Positions 7,139-15,119 of a stretch of 25,729 nt of DNA are shown here, in pieces; the stretch's first letter is position 1; each line of letters begins with the position of its first letter. The DNA comes from CAYGZQ01 sp964354375 [NCBI: uncultured Planctomycetota bacterium] (GTDB lineage: Bacteria; JAJVIF01; JAPKYR01), in the NCBI GenBank assembly GCA_964354375.1, contig CAYGZQ010000059.1, positions 1 through 25,729 of the forward strand. The letters run 5' to 3'. The position numbers and the translations under genes were made by a program. The notes below the pieces were generated by a model. That model saw only the letters and a program-made list of their open reading frames with translations, had not been told where the DNA came from and searched no databases.

Positions 7139-8821
7139 TTATCCCCTTAACTCGCTCAGGGTCGAGCGGATCTCTTCGTCGCCGACATCATCGAATATCT
7201 CGACCGCTCCCAGACCCACCGGGAGCACGAACTTGATTCCGCCCTTCGAGCGCTTCTTGTCGTACCGGACGGCCTCGAGTATTCGACCCTCGTCCAGGTC
7301 CCTGATCAGATCGAGCGGCGCCAGCACGTCAAGCAGCCGATGCACTCTCCCCGCATCTTCCTCGGTCACCTTTCCCCTCGTCAGGCCGAGCTTGAATGCG
7401 GCTCTCATGCCGAGAGCGACCGCCTGTCCGTGAGGGAGGGAATAATCGGACGCAGTCTCAAATGCGTGCGCGAACGTGTGTCCGAAATTGAGGAGCGTGC
7501 GCTCGCCGGTGATCTCGCGCTCGTCCGCGCTCACCAGCTTCGCCTTGATCGCCAGCCCCTTGCGCATCAGCGGGATGAGCGCCCATGGATTTCCCTTCAG
7601 CTTCGCCCAGCCTTCCCTTGTCCACTGGTCTTCCCATGTCGGACGATTGAGGAGGTCGCCCCAGTTGGCCTCGCACTCCTCGATGATCGACCGGTCCGCG
7701 ATGCATCCGTACTTGACAAGCTCCGCGAGGCCGGCCATGAAATATTCGTCCGCAGACGTATTCAGGACGACGGGATCGATCAAAATCGCCCTGGGCTGAT
7801 GGAAAGCGCCGATCAGATTTTTGCCGCGCGGGTGATTGACCGCCGTCTTCCCCCCGAGCGCCGCGTCGACCATGCCTACGAGGGTCGTTGGAATCTGGAC
7901 GATGTCGATGCCCCTCATGTATGTGGCGGCGGCAAACCCGGCGACGTCGCTCACGGTCCCGCCACCGAGCGCGATGATCAGGTCCTCGCGCGATGTCCCC
8001 GATCCCAGGAGAGCGTCATGGATTCTGTTCACCTGCTCGGATGTCTTCGCGGCCTCACCGTCGGGAATTCTAAGTATCCTCACCTGCTGACGTGTGCTTT
8101 CGAGGTCTTCCTTGACGATCCGAGCCAGCGGAAGGCGGTCTTCATCGAGTTTGCCGGTCGTGACGATCCATACCTGTCCGCGCGGGAGCAGCCCGAGTTG
8201 ATAGAGGGTCTGGCCGGTTCGAGCGAGCAGGCCGGAATCGCACAGCACCGTGTGGGTCCGCTCGCCGAGACGTACCGCGAGAAACCATGCCGAGTCCATG
8301 ATGCGTATAATCGCGGTGGCCACGTCCTTTGGGCCCATGTGATCGACATCCACGACCAGGTCGCAATGCGAATATCCCGGCAGACGCGCCTCGTAGAATG
8401 GGCGGTTGTACGTTATGAACTCGTGCAGCTTCTCGGCTTTCTGGATGAGCGGACGATGTCCGACGCCGGAGAGTCTCTCGAAAATGCTGTCCCATCCCGC
8501 ACGGAGCCAGACCAGGACTCCAGACGACGCGACCACCTTCTGCGCGGCCGGATTCATCAATGTTCCGCCGCCGAGCGCCACGACCGACCCCCTTTTCCCG
8601 TGCTGCACTTTTCCGGCAAGCTCGTGCGCGAACTCGAGCTCCATCGATCTGAATTCCTGCTCCCCCTCCTCGGCGAAGAGGGTGACAAGGTCCTTGCCGG
8701 CGCGTCGCGCGATCTCGTCGTCCAGGTCGACGAAGTCCACCTTGAGACGTCGTGCGAGGTCCTGTCCGACGGAGGTCTTACCCGATCCGGAGAAGCCGGT
8801 AAGATAGAGATGGCCTGTCAT
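7139..8821 (-). CDS. aroKB: Fused shikimate kinase / 3-dehydroquinate synthase
   Basis: A bifunctional enzyme of aromatic amino acid synthesis. Residues 1 to about 170 are shikimate kinase: P-loop GFSGSGKTSVG, DLDDEIARRAG, EFRSMELE with the substrate-binding Arg, VALGGGTLMN, and the lid GHRPLI. From about 180 onward is 3-dehydroquinate synthase: IPDGEAAKT, ALGGGTVSDVAGFAAATYMRG, IPTTLVGMVDAALGGKTAVNH, then zinc ligands in AELVKYG, NFGHTFAHAFE and LPHGQAVALGM. The synthase carries an extra Trp-rich stretch of roughly 18-20 residues (around RPTWEDQWTREGWAKLKGN) in a region normally short. The 560 residues equal the sum of both enzymes. It is the last gene of the aroE-aroC-unknown-aroKB cluster, 38 bases after the unknown gene. 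Confidence 0.95.
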   Translation of the reverse strand: MTGHLYLTGFSGSGKTSVGQDLARRLKVDFVDLDDEIARRAGKDLVTLFAEEGEQEFRSMELEFAHELAGKVQHGKRGSVVALGGGTLMNPAAQKVVASSGVLVWLRAGWDSIFERLSGVGHRPLIQKAEKLHEFITYNRPFYEARLPGYSHCDLVVDVDHMGPKDVATAIIRIMDSAWFLAVRLGERTHTVLCDSGLLARTGQTLYQLGLLPRGQVWIVTTGKLDEDRLPLARIVKEDLESTRQQVRILRIPDGEAAKTSEQVNRIHDALLGSGTSREDLIIALGGGTVSDVAGFAAATYMRGIDIVQIPTTLVGMVDAALGGKTAVNHPRGKNLIGAFHQPRAILIDPVVLNTSADEYFMAGLAELVKYGCIADRSIIEECEANWGDLLNRPTWEDQWTREGWAKLKGNPWALIPLMRKGLAIKAKLVSADEREITGERTLLNFGHTFAHAFETASDYSLPHGQAVALGMRAAFKLGLTRGKVTEEDAGRVHRLLDVLAPLDLIRDLDEGRILEAVRYDKKRSKGGIKFVLPVGLGAVEIFDDVGDEEIRSTLSELRG

Positions 8822-8859
8822 CCTGGCATTTCACCCCGCTTCTATAGTTAACGTCTCAA

Positions 8860-9423
8860 CTATTCCGGCAAGCCTTCACGCATGCCCGCGCCCGGGAAAA
8901 CGTCCTCGATCATCACGACCTCTCCCGCCTCCTTCATCTGATCGTTCAGCCATAGCACGCATTCGTCGCGAGTGCAGCGCCATATCGCGCCGTTGGAAAG
9001 CCGCGCCTGCGAGGGAAAACACAGGGCATGATACTGGCTGAACACGCCGTCCAGCTCGAAGACCCACTGAGACTTATGGTTCTTCTTGTCCGATCTGTAC
9101 TTTCCGGGCCCGGCAAGACCCTGGACGCTCCCGAGGAAATGATCGAACAGATCGAACATCACGAAAGTGAACTCGATCGCCTCCAGAGTCCTCACGCCGG
9201 AGGGACGGGATTTCTGCGGTCCGCCGTCATCGACGAGGTCGGGTCTCCGCTCTTCCGCATCGGGGCCGATGAGCACCTCGAATTGCACCGACGCGTGTAC
9301 ACCTTCCTGCTGACCGGCCGTCATGAATGTCGTCGGCTCCTTATGAGCCTTGTAGCCGCAGGTCAGCTTCTGGATCTTCACGGGCGATCCGCTTGGATAG
9401 TAGGCGCTGACAAGCCGTTTCAT
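8860..9423 (-). CDS. Uncharacterised protein inside the shikimate operon
   Basis: I do not recognise this 187-residue soluble protein. It has no signal peptide, membrane segment or obvious catalytic motif. The C-terminal half is the most ordered-looking (QWVFELDGVFSQYHALCF, WRCTRDECVLWLNDQMKEAG, VVMIEDVFPGAGM). It has four cysteines in all, at about residues 22, 134, 149 and 154, too widely spaced to suggest an obvious metal site. The ATG is preceded by GAGAGGATGAAGAC. Codon usage matches its neighbours (third positions mostly G or C), supporting a real gene. It sits between aroC and aroKB and probably has its own promoter at 9449-9477, so it and aroKB may form a sub-operon. A role tied to aromatic synthesis is only a guess from position. 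Confidence 0.75.
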   Translation of the reverse strand: MKRLVSAYYPSGSPVKIQKLTCGYKAHKEPTTFMTAGQQEGVHASVQFEVLIGPDAEERRPDLVDDGGPQKSRPSGVRTLEAIEFTFVMFDLFDHFLGSVQGLAGPGKYRSDKKNHKSQWVFELDGVFSQYHALCFPSQARLSNGAIWRCTRDECVLWLNDQMKEAGEVVMIEDVFPGAGMREGLPE

Positions 9424-9448
9424 GTCTTCATCCTCTCAGGGGAGGTTG

Positions 9449-9477
9449 ATTATACTCTGATGCGATGCGATGGGAAA
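9449..9477 (-). promoter_or_regulatory. Internal promoter for the unknown gene and aroKB
   Basis: On the minus strand a perfect TATAAT (plus 9449-9454) lies 17 bases from TTTCCC (plus 9472-9477), a weak -35 box. The predicted start near 9442 leaves a leader of about 19 bases before the ATG at 9423. Confidence 0.5.
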
Positions 9478-9489
9478 GGGGAAGATGAC

Positions 9490-9539
9490 CGCGCGCAGGA
9501 TGCGCGCGACACGGAGGACCGAACACAGGATGTGTTCGG
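9490..9539. repeat. Two adjacent perfect hairpins with a GGA triloop
   Basis: CGCGCGCA-GGA-TGCGCGCG at 9490-9508 (8-bp stem) and CCGAACACA-GGA-TGTGTTCGG at 9519-9539 (9-bp stem). The stems are unrelated; the loop and its closing A-T pair are the same. They lie right after the aroC stop codon and have no T-run. Confidence 0.8.
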
Positions 9540-9543
9540 CACT

Positions 9544-10725
9544 CTACCGGATCGTCTCTATGTAGGATTCGTAGGCTGTTCTCACGTGCGCGAGAGAGTC
9601 GCCGGAGAATTTGTCCAGATGGGCGCGGGTCAGCTCCAGCGCGACAACGGCCTCGATCACGCAGGCTACCGATTCCAGCGCCGATACGTCGCTTCGCTCG
9701 GGCGCGCTAACGTCAACGGATCGACGAGTCAGCGGATCGACGGACTTAAGGGGGGGACGGACAGTCGACAGGGGCTTCATCCATGCGGTAATGCAGACCG
9801 GCTCGCCGTTGGTCATTCCGCCTTCGATCCCGCCGGCGAGGTTCGAGGCTCGACCGAACCACGGCTCGTGCGTCGGGTTGTCCGCGACCGCAAATCGGTC
9901 GTCGGCCTCCCTGCCACCCATCGATGCCTGCGAGATCCCCTCCCCGATCTCCACAGCCTTGATCCCAGGGACGCCGAGGATCGCGGCGCCGAGACGATTA
10001 TCCAGGCGCTCATCGGGCAAGGCGCAGCTTCCGAGTCCCGGCGGAAGGTGAGCGGCGACCACCTGCAGCACACCGCCGAGCGTGTCGCCCTTCTCCCTTG
10101 CGAGCCGGACCGCATTTTCGATCCTGGCGTTTTGCGCGTCAGACAGTCGACTGAAATCGAGAATGCGCGACGGGTCTTCGATCTCAGAGCGCGTCGGCGA
10201 AGATTTGTCGAAGTCGATCAGGCACTCCCCGCCGTAACGAATCAACCTGCAGCCGACGAATGTTCCGAACTGCCCGAGATACTGCCTGCACAGGGCTCCG
10301 AGCGCCACGGTCACCGCGGTGGTACGACCGCTCGCCCTCTCGAGCACGTTGCGCGCGTCGTCGAGCCCCCACTTGAGCATCCCCGCGAGGTCGGCGTGTC
10401 CCGGCCTGGGAAACGCCCGAGCCGCCGGCGGTCCCGAAGGCTCGGCCTCGACCGCCATCGTATCGGCCCAGTTCGCATGGTCCGCATTTCGGATGATCAC
10501 CGCGACCGGGCTGCCGATCGTTTTTCCGTGACGGATTCCCGCGACAAACTCGGCCCGGTCCGATTCGATCTTCTGCCTGGGGGACCTCCCGGCGCCTTTC
10601 TGACGTCGGGCAAGCTCCCCGTCGATTTCCTCGATCGAAATTTCCAGGCCTGCGGGAAGGCCGGAGATTATGCCGACGAGCGCCGGACCGTGACTCTCCC
10701 CCGCGGTTATCCATCGAAGTCCCAT
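9544..10725 (-). CDS. aroC: Chorismate synthase
   Basis: Makes chorismate from 5-enolpyruvylshikimate-3-phosphate using reduced FMN. The 393-residue protein begins MGLRWITAGESHGPALVGI, the short N-terminus typical of Firmicutes-like AroC. It contains RHGKTIGSPVAVIIRNADHANW, the GHADLAGMLKWG strand, ERASGRTTAVTVALGAL and EGGMTNGEPV, all expected of the family. A ribosome binding site (AGGGG) overlaps the end of aroE, whose stop codon is only 3 bases before the aroC start, so the two are coupled. The GGA hairpins at 9490-9539 follow its stop codon. Confidence 0.96.
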   Translation of the reverse strand: MGLRWITAGESHGPALVGIISGLPAGLEISIEEIDGELARRQKGAGRSPRQKIESDRAEFVAGIRHGKTIGSPVAVIIRNADHANWADTMAVEAEPSGPPAARAFPRPGHADLAGMLKWGLDDARNVLERASGRTTAVTVALGALCRQYLGQFGTFVGCRLIRYGGECLIDFDKSSPTRSEIEDPSRILDFSRLSDAQNARIENAVRLAREKGDTLGGVLQVVAAHLPPGLGSCALPDERLDNRLGAAILGVPGIKAVEIGEGISQASMGGREADDRFAVADNPTHEPWFGRASNLAGGIEGGMTNGEPVCITAWMKPLSTVRPPLKSVDPLTRRSVDVSAPERSDVSALESVACVIEAVVALELTRAHLDKFSGDSLAHVRTAYESYIETIR

Positions 10726-10728
10726 ACA

Positions 10729-11670
10729 TTACCCCTGCGCATTTGTCATACGCGCGACTTTGGTCGCCCACAGCGAATAACCCGCGACCATCGCCGCGCG
10801 TTCCTGATCCTTCTTGTCGTCGCCGAACCAGATGGCTCTCGACAGCACGGCCTGCTCGATGAGCATGCCGCCGCCGCCTACGGCCTGCACGCCGAGGTCG
10901 CGCGCCCGTTTCATCAGGCCCGTCACCGGCGGAGTGTAGACCAGATCAAAGACAAGCGAGAATTTCGCGAAGATCGAGTCCATGGGAAGCACGGCCGGCA
11001 ATGGAATTCTCCCCCTGTCGTCCATCCTTCCGAGCGGCGTCGCGTTCACGAGCAACGCGGGCGACTCGATCGGCATGGTCTCCCAATCCTGCCATTCATG
11101 CTGCAGAAGCTCCACTCCGAGCGCGTTGCATATTTCCTGGAAATGGAGGAGGAGGAAAAATCGACGCGACTCGGTTCTGGACGAGATGAGGATTCTCTGG
11201 GCGATGCCGAGGTCGAGGATCGCCCTGACCACCGCGCGTGCCCCTCCTCCTGCGCCGAGGACAACCACGGTCCAGTCTTTGGCCGGGTGTTCGCGCTCGG
11301 TCAAAGCCGCCTGCAGTGCGGAACGAAACGCTGCACGGTCGGTGTTGTAGCCGACAATATGCTCACCGCGGACGGATACGGTATTGACCGCGCCCGTCTC
11401 CTTCGCGTCGTCGTGCAGCGCGTCCAGCCTCTCGTACAGCGTCTCCTTGTGCGGATTGGTGACGTTGAACCCGACGACCTCGCCGAATTGCACGACCTGC
11501 TCGAGGAAAACCCTCAGCCCCGTCGGAGGGACGTCGAAAAGCTGGTAGTCGCTCATTCGACCGGCGGCGCGGTCGGCGAATCCGTGCAGCATGGGGCTCA
11601 GCGAATAGGAGATGCCGTGCCCAAGAAGGCCGGTGACGGGTATCAGGCCGAGATCCTCGGGGGAAACCAT
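10729..11670 (-). CDS. aroE: Shikimate dehydrogenase
   Basis: Reduces 3-dehydroshikimate to shikimate with NADPH. The 313-residue protein has the shikimate-binding ISYSLSPMLHGF, the catalytic Lys in GFNVTNPHKETLY, the catalytic Asp in GYNTDRAAF, the Rossmann motif VVLGAGGGARAVVRAI, LLVNATPLGR and the C-terminal GGGGMLIEQAV. It is about 30 residues longer than common AroE proteins, partly from an insertion near RFFLLLHFQEICNALGVELLQ. The ATG at 11670 has no ribosome binding site; it lies 10 bases downstream of a perfect TATAAT, so the mRNA is probably leaderless. It heads the aroE-aroC-unknown-aroKB cluster. Confidence 0.95.
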   Translation of the reverse strand: MVSPEDLGLIPVTGLLGHGISYSLSPMLHGFADRAAGRMSDYQLFDVPPTGLRVFLEQVVQFGEVVGFNVTNPHKETLYERLDALHDDAKETGAVNTVSVRGEHIVGYNTDRAAFRSALQAALTEREHPAKDWTVVVLGAGGGARAVVRAILDLGIAQRILISSRTESRRFFLLLHFQEICNALGVELLQHEWQDWETMPIESPALLVNATPLGRMDDRGRIPLPAVLPMDSIFAKFSLVFDLVYTPPVTGLMKRARDLGVQAVGGGGMLIEQAVLSRAIWFGDDKKDQERAAMVAGYSLWATKVARMTNAQG

Positions 11671-11679
11671 AGGGAGGGT

Positions 11680-11685
11680 ATTATA
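11680..11685 (-). promoter_or_regulatory. -10 box of the aroE operon promoter
   Basis: A perfect TATAAT on the minus strand. No convincing -35 box is found 16-18 bases upstream. The spacing to the aroE ATG would place the first transcribed base within about 4 bases of the start codon. Confidence 0.55.
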
Positions 11686-11694
11686 ACACCGGGA

Positions 11695-11988
11695 CTACCA
11701 AGATGAGGGCTTGGTGAGACGGAGAAAGGCCGGCAAGAGAAGCGGGGATGCGGTCCGGCCCCATCCCCGCTTTGATTTCAACCACCACTCCCCGTCGGGA
11801 GCTTCGATGGCGATGTCCGCGATGTAATAGTCATGCGCGATTGGTAGCCACCAGGGCTTCTTGGGATTATCGATCCGGATGCCGAAGATAAAAGGCCACT
11901 CGCCGGGCAGCCAGTCCGGCACCCACTCGTATCCCTTCGTTTCAAAGGCTCCATTGGTGTAATCGTCCGGAAGCCCGCTCGGGTGAGG
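11695..11988 (-). pseudogene. In-frame continuation of the lipoprotein gene beyond a TAG stop
   Basis: Directly after the TAG that ends the 347-residue lipoprotein (11991-11989), the same frame stays open for 97 codons. It reads sensible protein: PHPSGLPDDYTNGAFETKG, GYEWVPDWLPGEWPFIFGI, RIDNPKKPWWLPIAHDYY and IADIAIEAPDGEWWLKSKR. The Trp- and Asp-rich style matches the upstream lipoprotein. The last 20 or so codons run through the hairpin at 11740-11772 and look less protein-like. The simplest reading is a nonsense mutation that cut off the C-terminus of a roughly 445-residue lipoprotein. A separate start is possible at GTG 11922 but has only a weak AAGGGA upstream. Confidence 0.55.
11740..11772 (-). 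terminator. Strong hairpin, possible terminator of the lipoprotein operon
   Basis: An 11-bp perfect stem, AAGCGGGGATG (11740-11750) with its complement (11762-11772), and an 11-base loop. On the minus strand it is followed by a broken pyrimidine run (TTCTCTT), so termination would be weak. It separates the lipoprotein genes from the aroE operon. Confidence 0.45.
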
Positions 11989-13032
11989 CTAGGCATCCCC
12001 TCCGCTGGATGCCCCATATGGTCCCAGCAGATCATCATACGAGAAGAGCCAATACTCCGGGCCGATCGACCACGACTTGACGTGCCAATGAATATGCTTC
12101 GCCTTCTCATCCCCGGGAGCGTCGGGGTCGATCACGGAATCCTGAGTTACCCAGAACTCATAAGGGATCGGCGAATTCGCCTCGGGGCCAAAATCCGTCG
12201 CCGGGTCGGACACGGGGATCTTCAGAGGCTCGTCCCAGTGAGCATAGATCGCGTATGATGCCAGGATAGGCCCTTCAGCCGGAGGCCGAATGACGTAGCT
12301 GCGCGTTACTGCCTTGCCGACTTCGAACATGTGTCGAGTGTCATTCGACCAGTAATGTCTGTACGCGTTCATTGTGCCGAGGTTCTCACCCGACGCGAAC
12401 TTGCCTGGATAGTAGTTCTGGATCGGGTACCCGCTGTAAGGAACATCGAAGTCGTTGTGCCAGGGCTTGTCAGGTGCCCAGAGCGTCGTCCACGCATCCG
12501 GATTCATCAGTTCGGCATCCCCCTTTTCATGACTGGACCACCTTTCGCGCCATTCCAGGGGATCAAATCCTGCCAAGGCCAACAGATCATTGTCCGGCAC
12601 ATACTGCGATGCCGGGAACATGATTATCCCCCTAACATCGAAACCCGTGTATTGGGGGTTGACGAATGGGTGCCTGATCGAGATATCGACTGAGAGGTCG
12701 CCGTTCGGAAGAAGATAGATATTGCCGAGATTGAGACAGTTGGTGCAGGGGGAAGACTCGAGCAGTTTCACAACGTTGAAGTGGTAGCCCCAGTCGGCCA
12801 TCGCCGTCCTGTTCGGGAAGATCGTCACAGTAGAGCCGTCTCGAGCTATCTGAAGATCGTAGAAGCCCCACGGTATGAACCCTCCGGACGGGAATTGAAC
12901 CTGAGTCACATCCTTCGATGCGCACTCAGGGAATTGGCCTGACACCGCGACGGGGTCGTTCAGGCCACTCTGCGCGCATCCCGATAACAGCAGGGGAAGG
13001 ACAATCCACAGTAAGCAAGCATTTCTCAGCAT
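11989..13032 (-). CDS. Secreted lipoprotein, unknown function (probably truncated)
   Basis: A 347-residue exported protein with a clear lipoprotein signal, MLRNACLLWIVLPLLLSGC: basic N-terminus, hydrophobic core and lipobox LSGC (Cys19). The mature part is rich in Trp, Tyr, Asp and Pro, with beta-strand-like segments (VDISIRHPFVNPQYTGFDV, RGIIMFPASQYVPDNDLL). A Cys pair (SSPCTNCLNLG) could form a disulfide. I recognise no named domain. The ATG has GAGGAGG 8 bases upstream. A small broken lipoprotein gene ends 13 bases before it, so the two form an operon. The same frame continues past the TAG for 97 more codons (11695-11988), suggesting the protein was once longer. Confidence 0.75.
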   Translation of the reverse strand: MLRNACLLWIVLPLLLSGCAQSGLNDPVAVSGQFPECASKDVTQVQFPSGGFIPWGFYDLQIARDGSTVTIFPNRTAMADWGYHFNVVKLLESSPCTNCLNLGNIYLLPNGDLSVDISIRHPFVNPQYTGFDVRGIIMFPASQYVPDNDLLALAGFDPLEWRERWSSHEKGDAELMNPDAWTTLWAPDKPWHNDFDVPYSGYPIQNYYPGKFASGENLGTMNAYRHYWSNDTRHMFEVGKAVTRSYVIRPPAEGPILASYAIYAHWDEPLKIPVSDPATDFGPEANSPIPYEFWVTQDSVIDPDAPGDEKAKHIHWHVKSWSIGPEYWLFSYDDLLGPYGASSGGDA

Positions 13033-13045
13033 CGTCTATCCTCCT

Positions 13046-13272
13046 CTAGTAGATGTCTCCTTCAGTCAGCTTGCACGTGTAATCCTCATCAACCCACCCT
13101 AGCCCGAAAAGGTCCAAATATTGTGCCGACCTGCCGAATGCCCCCGTTACATCCGAATCCATCGGACTTCTCTGCCCGTTACAACCGACCGCGATACTGA
13201 GAGTGAGGAACATAACCAGGAATGCGGTTAACGCATTCCCCCCCCCGAATACGAAAGAGATTTGCGGAACAT
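13046..13272 (-). pseudogene. Small lipoprotein gene interrupted by a run of nine G
   Basis: An ATG at 13272 with a GGAGGG site 7 bases upstream opens MFRKSLSYSGGG, a basic signal-peptide start. It then hits a G9 tract (plus-strand C at 13238-13246) and stops after 14 codons. In the neighbouring frame the reading continues at once as NALTAFLVMFLTLSIAVGC, a hydrophobic core and lipobox-like end, then 44 more residues (CNGQRSPMDSDVTGAFG, AQYLDLFGLGWVDEDY) to TAG at 13046. One extra G or two fewer would restore a 75-residue lipoprotein with Cys31. It is upstream of and co-oriented with the larger lipoprotein. It may be phase-variable, a decayed gene or an assembly error in the homopolymer. Confidence 0.6.
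13219..13246. repeat. G9 homopolymer abutting a perfect hairpin
   Basis: GGAATGCG (13219-13226), loop GTTAA, CGCATTCC (13232-13239), an 8-bp perfect stem that runs straight into nine C on the plus strand (13238-13246). Both lie inside the signal-peptide coding region of the small lipoprotein gene. Confidence 0.8.
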
Positions 13273-13457
13273 GCTTTTACCCTCCAGGTTCGTATTCCGC
13301 CTCCCGAGTCGATCCGGCACAACCTCAACATCCAAGGGCGTCTATTCTCCCTTTAGCATATTTTTCGGGGATGCGCAAGGATACCAGTTGAAAAATATTC
13401 GGATGCCGGTGTACCAAGTCAGCGCTTACTTACCACCAGGCAGGATGCGGGAGCGGC

Positions 13458-15119
13458 CTAGGGGCCGACGACGACGCGGCGCTCTTTCACGTCGGGGTTG
13501 GTGTAGTCGGGAAGGATGACGGGGGCGACGCGGTCGGTCTCGATCCCGGCTTTCTCGAGCTCCCGGTGATACTTGACGACATGATCGAGGCTGAGGCCGG
13601 ACGGATTTTTCCGTTTGAGCGCGAACTCGGCGGCGGACCTTCCGGCGATGCGCCCGAAGACGGTGACGTCGAGAAGGCTGTTTCCCATGAGGCGATTGTC
13701 GCCGTGGACGCCGCCGGCGACCTCGCCCGCAGCGTACAGGCCGCTCAGCCTGGTGGTGGCGTCCGACTTGAACTCGACGCCGCCGTTCTGGTAATGGAGG
13801 GTCGGGTAGATGAGCATGGGCTGTCTGGAGATGTCGATGCCGTATCGCTTGAAGAGGATGTATTTGCCGGGGAATTCCTTGCGCACATATCCGGCGCCGT
13901 GCATGATATCGAGCATGGGGCTGTCGAGCCACACGCCGGTCTTGCCCGTGGGAGTGTTGACGCCCCTGGCGACGTCGCCGGAGCATTCCCGGATGATGCT
14001 GGCGGCCTCGACGTCTCTCGGCTCTCGTTCATATACAAACTGTTGTCCGTCGATATTGACGACATTGGCGCCTGCGCCGCGGAATTTCTCGGTGATCAGC
14101 AATCCCTCCGCCTGCTCGGGGAAGACGATGCCGGTGGGATGGTACTGGACGGCATGGAGGAAGACGAGGGGGACTTGGGCATGGTAGGCCATCACGAGGC
14201 CGTCGCCGGTCGCGCCGTAATGGTTGGTGGTCATGAACCCGCGGATATGAAGCCGTCCGCTGCCGCCGGTGGCGAGCACGACCGCTTTGGCCTTCACGAC
14301 CACGTACTCCTGGGTGTCGAGGTTGTACAGGACCGCTCCGGAGCACGCGCCGCTTTTGTCGAGGATGAGCTCGACCGCGGGAGAGAATTCGAGGATGTCG
14401 ATTTTGTCCGGATGGTTTCTGACCTCGTCCCTGAGGGTGCGCATGATCTCGGCGCCGGTGATATCGCCCGCGTAGTGCATGCGCTTCCGGCTGGTCCCGC
14501 CGCCGTGCATGGTCCTGAGGGAGCCGTCGGGCTCCTTGGTGAACATCGCGCCCATACCCTCGAGCCACGCAAGGACTTTCGGCGCCTCCATCACGAGCGT
14601 TTTCACGAGGTCGGGATCGTTATTGAAGTGACCGCCGCCCATGACGTCGAGGTAGTGCCAGTAGGGGCTGTCGGTGTGGAGCTTGCTGGCTGCCTGGATT
14701 CCGCCTTCGGCCATCATCGTGTTCGCGTCGCCGAGCCTCAGCTTGGTCGCGATAATCACCTTCGCTCCGGCCTGAGCAGCGATGAGAGCGGCGCTCGAGC
14801 CGGCGCCTCCGCCGCCGATCACGAGCACGTCGGCCTCATGGTCGACCTGGCTCAAGTCGATTTCGTCGGGATTGATGCGGCTCCGGGCCTCGAGTGTGTC
14901 GACGATCTCGGGGCTGATGGCGTATCCCTTCGACACGCCGACGCGGATTTCGCGACGGCTGTCGGCCTTGAAGTCGGGATGGTACTTCTTGAGCCTCGTG
15001 TCCCTTTCCTCGAGGGAGAGCGCGGGGAACTCCTGCCCTTTGCGTTTTCTCTCGACCCGCTCCGGGCGGGTTTTTTCGACGATGCTGATAAGGTCCTTGA
15101 ACTCAGGCGGATATGGCAT
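13458..15119 (-). CDS. Fumarate reductase/succinate dehydrogenase-type flavoprotein (TfrA/FrdA-like)
   Basis: A 553-residue flavoprotein predicted to interconvert fumarate and succinate. After an unusual N-terminal extension of about 90 residues comes the FAD fold VLVIGGGGAGSSAALIAAQAG. The capping-domain and active-site motifs are YHPTGIVFPEQAEGLLI, TEKFRGAGANVV and GEVAGGVHGDNRLMGNSLLD. Where SdhA has the SHT motif, whose His binds FAD covalently, this protein has DANTMMAEGGI (Asn), so FAD is probably non-covalent, as in L-aspartate oxidase. NadB is an alternative, but the adjacent iron-sulfur subunit argues for the fumarate reductase type. No membrane anchor gene is present. The ATG has GAGG at a spacing of 7. 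It is the last gene of the nine-gene operon. Confidence 0.8.
   Translation of the reverse strand: MPYPPEFKDLISIVEKTRPERVERKRKGQEFPALSLEERDTRLKKYHPDFKADSRREIRVGVSKGYAISPEIVDTLEARSRINPDEIDLSQVDHEADVLVIGGGGAGSSAALIAAQAGAKVIIATKLRLGDANTMMAEGGIQAASKLHTDSPYWHYLDVMGGGHFNNDPDLVKTLVMEAPKVLAWLEGMGAMFTKEPDGSLRTMHGGGTSRKRMHYAGDITGAEIMRTLRDEVRNHPDKIDILEFSPAVELILDKSGACSGAVLYNLDTQEYVVVKAKAVVLATGGSGRLHIRGFMTTNHYGATGDGLVMAYHAQVPLVFLHAVQYHPTGIVFPEQAEGLLITEKFRGAGANVVNIDGQQFVYEREPRDVEAASIIRECSGDVARGVNTPTGKTGVWLDSPMLDIMHGAGYVRKEFPGKYILFKRYGIDISRQPMLIYPTLHYQNGGVEFKSDATTRLSGLYAAGEVAGGVHGDNRLMGNSLLDVTVFGRIAGRSAAEFALKRKNPSGLSLDHVVKYHRELEKAGIETDRVAPVILPDYTNPDVKERRVVVGP

Noticed and set aside
3850-9765. Shared 13-base string GGGGGGACGGACA near 3851 and near 9751
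   Set aside because: The second copy lies inside the aroC coding sequence and encodes conserved residues; probably chance.
9028-11706. An 892-codon open frame on the plus strand, antisense to the aro operon
   Set aside because: It is rich in Arg, has no recognisable motif and mirrors three clear enzymes on the other strand; long antisense frames are expected at this G+C.
11989-11991. TAG as a recoded codon (pyrrolysine or suppression)
   Set aside because: Several intact genes in the window end in TAG, and no suppressor tRNA or pyl gene is seen.
13330-13400. Sigma-54-like TGG...TTGC element upstream of the small lipoprotein gene
   Set aside because: The spacing between the GG and GC elements is 3 bases too short for a sigma-54 promoter, and no convincing sigma-70 boxes were found either.
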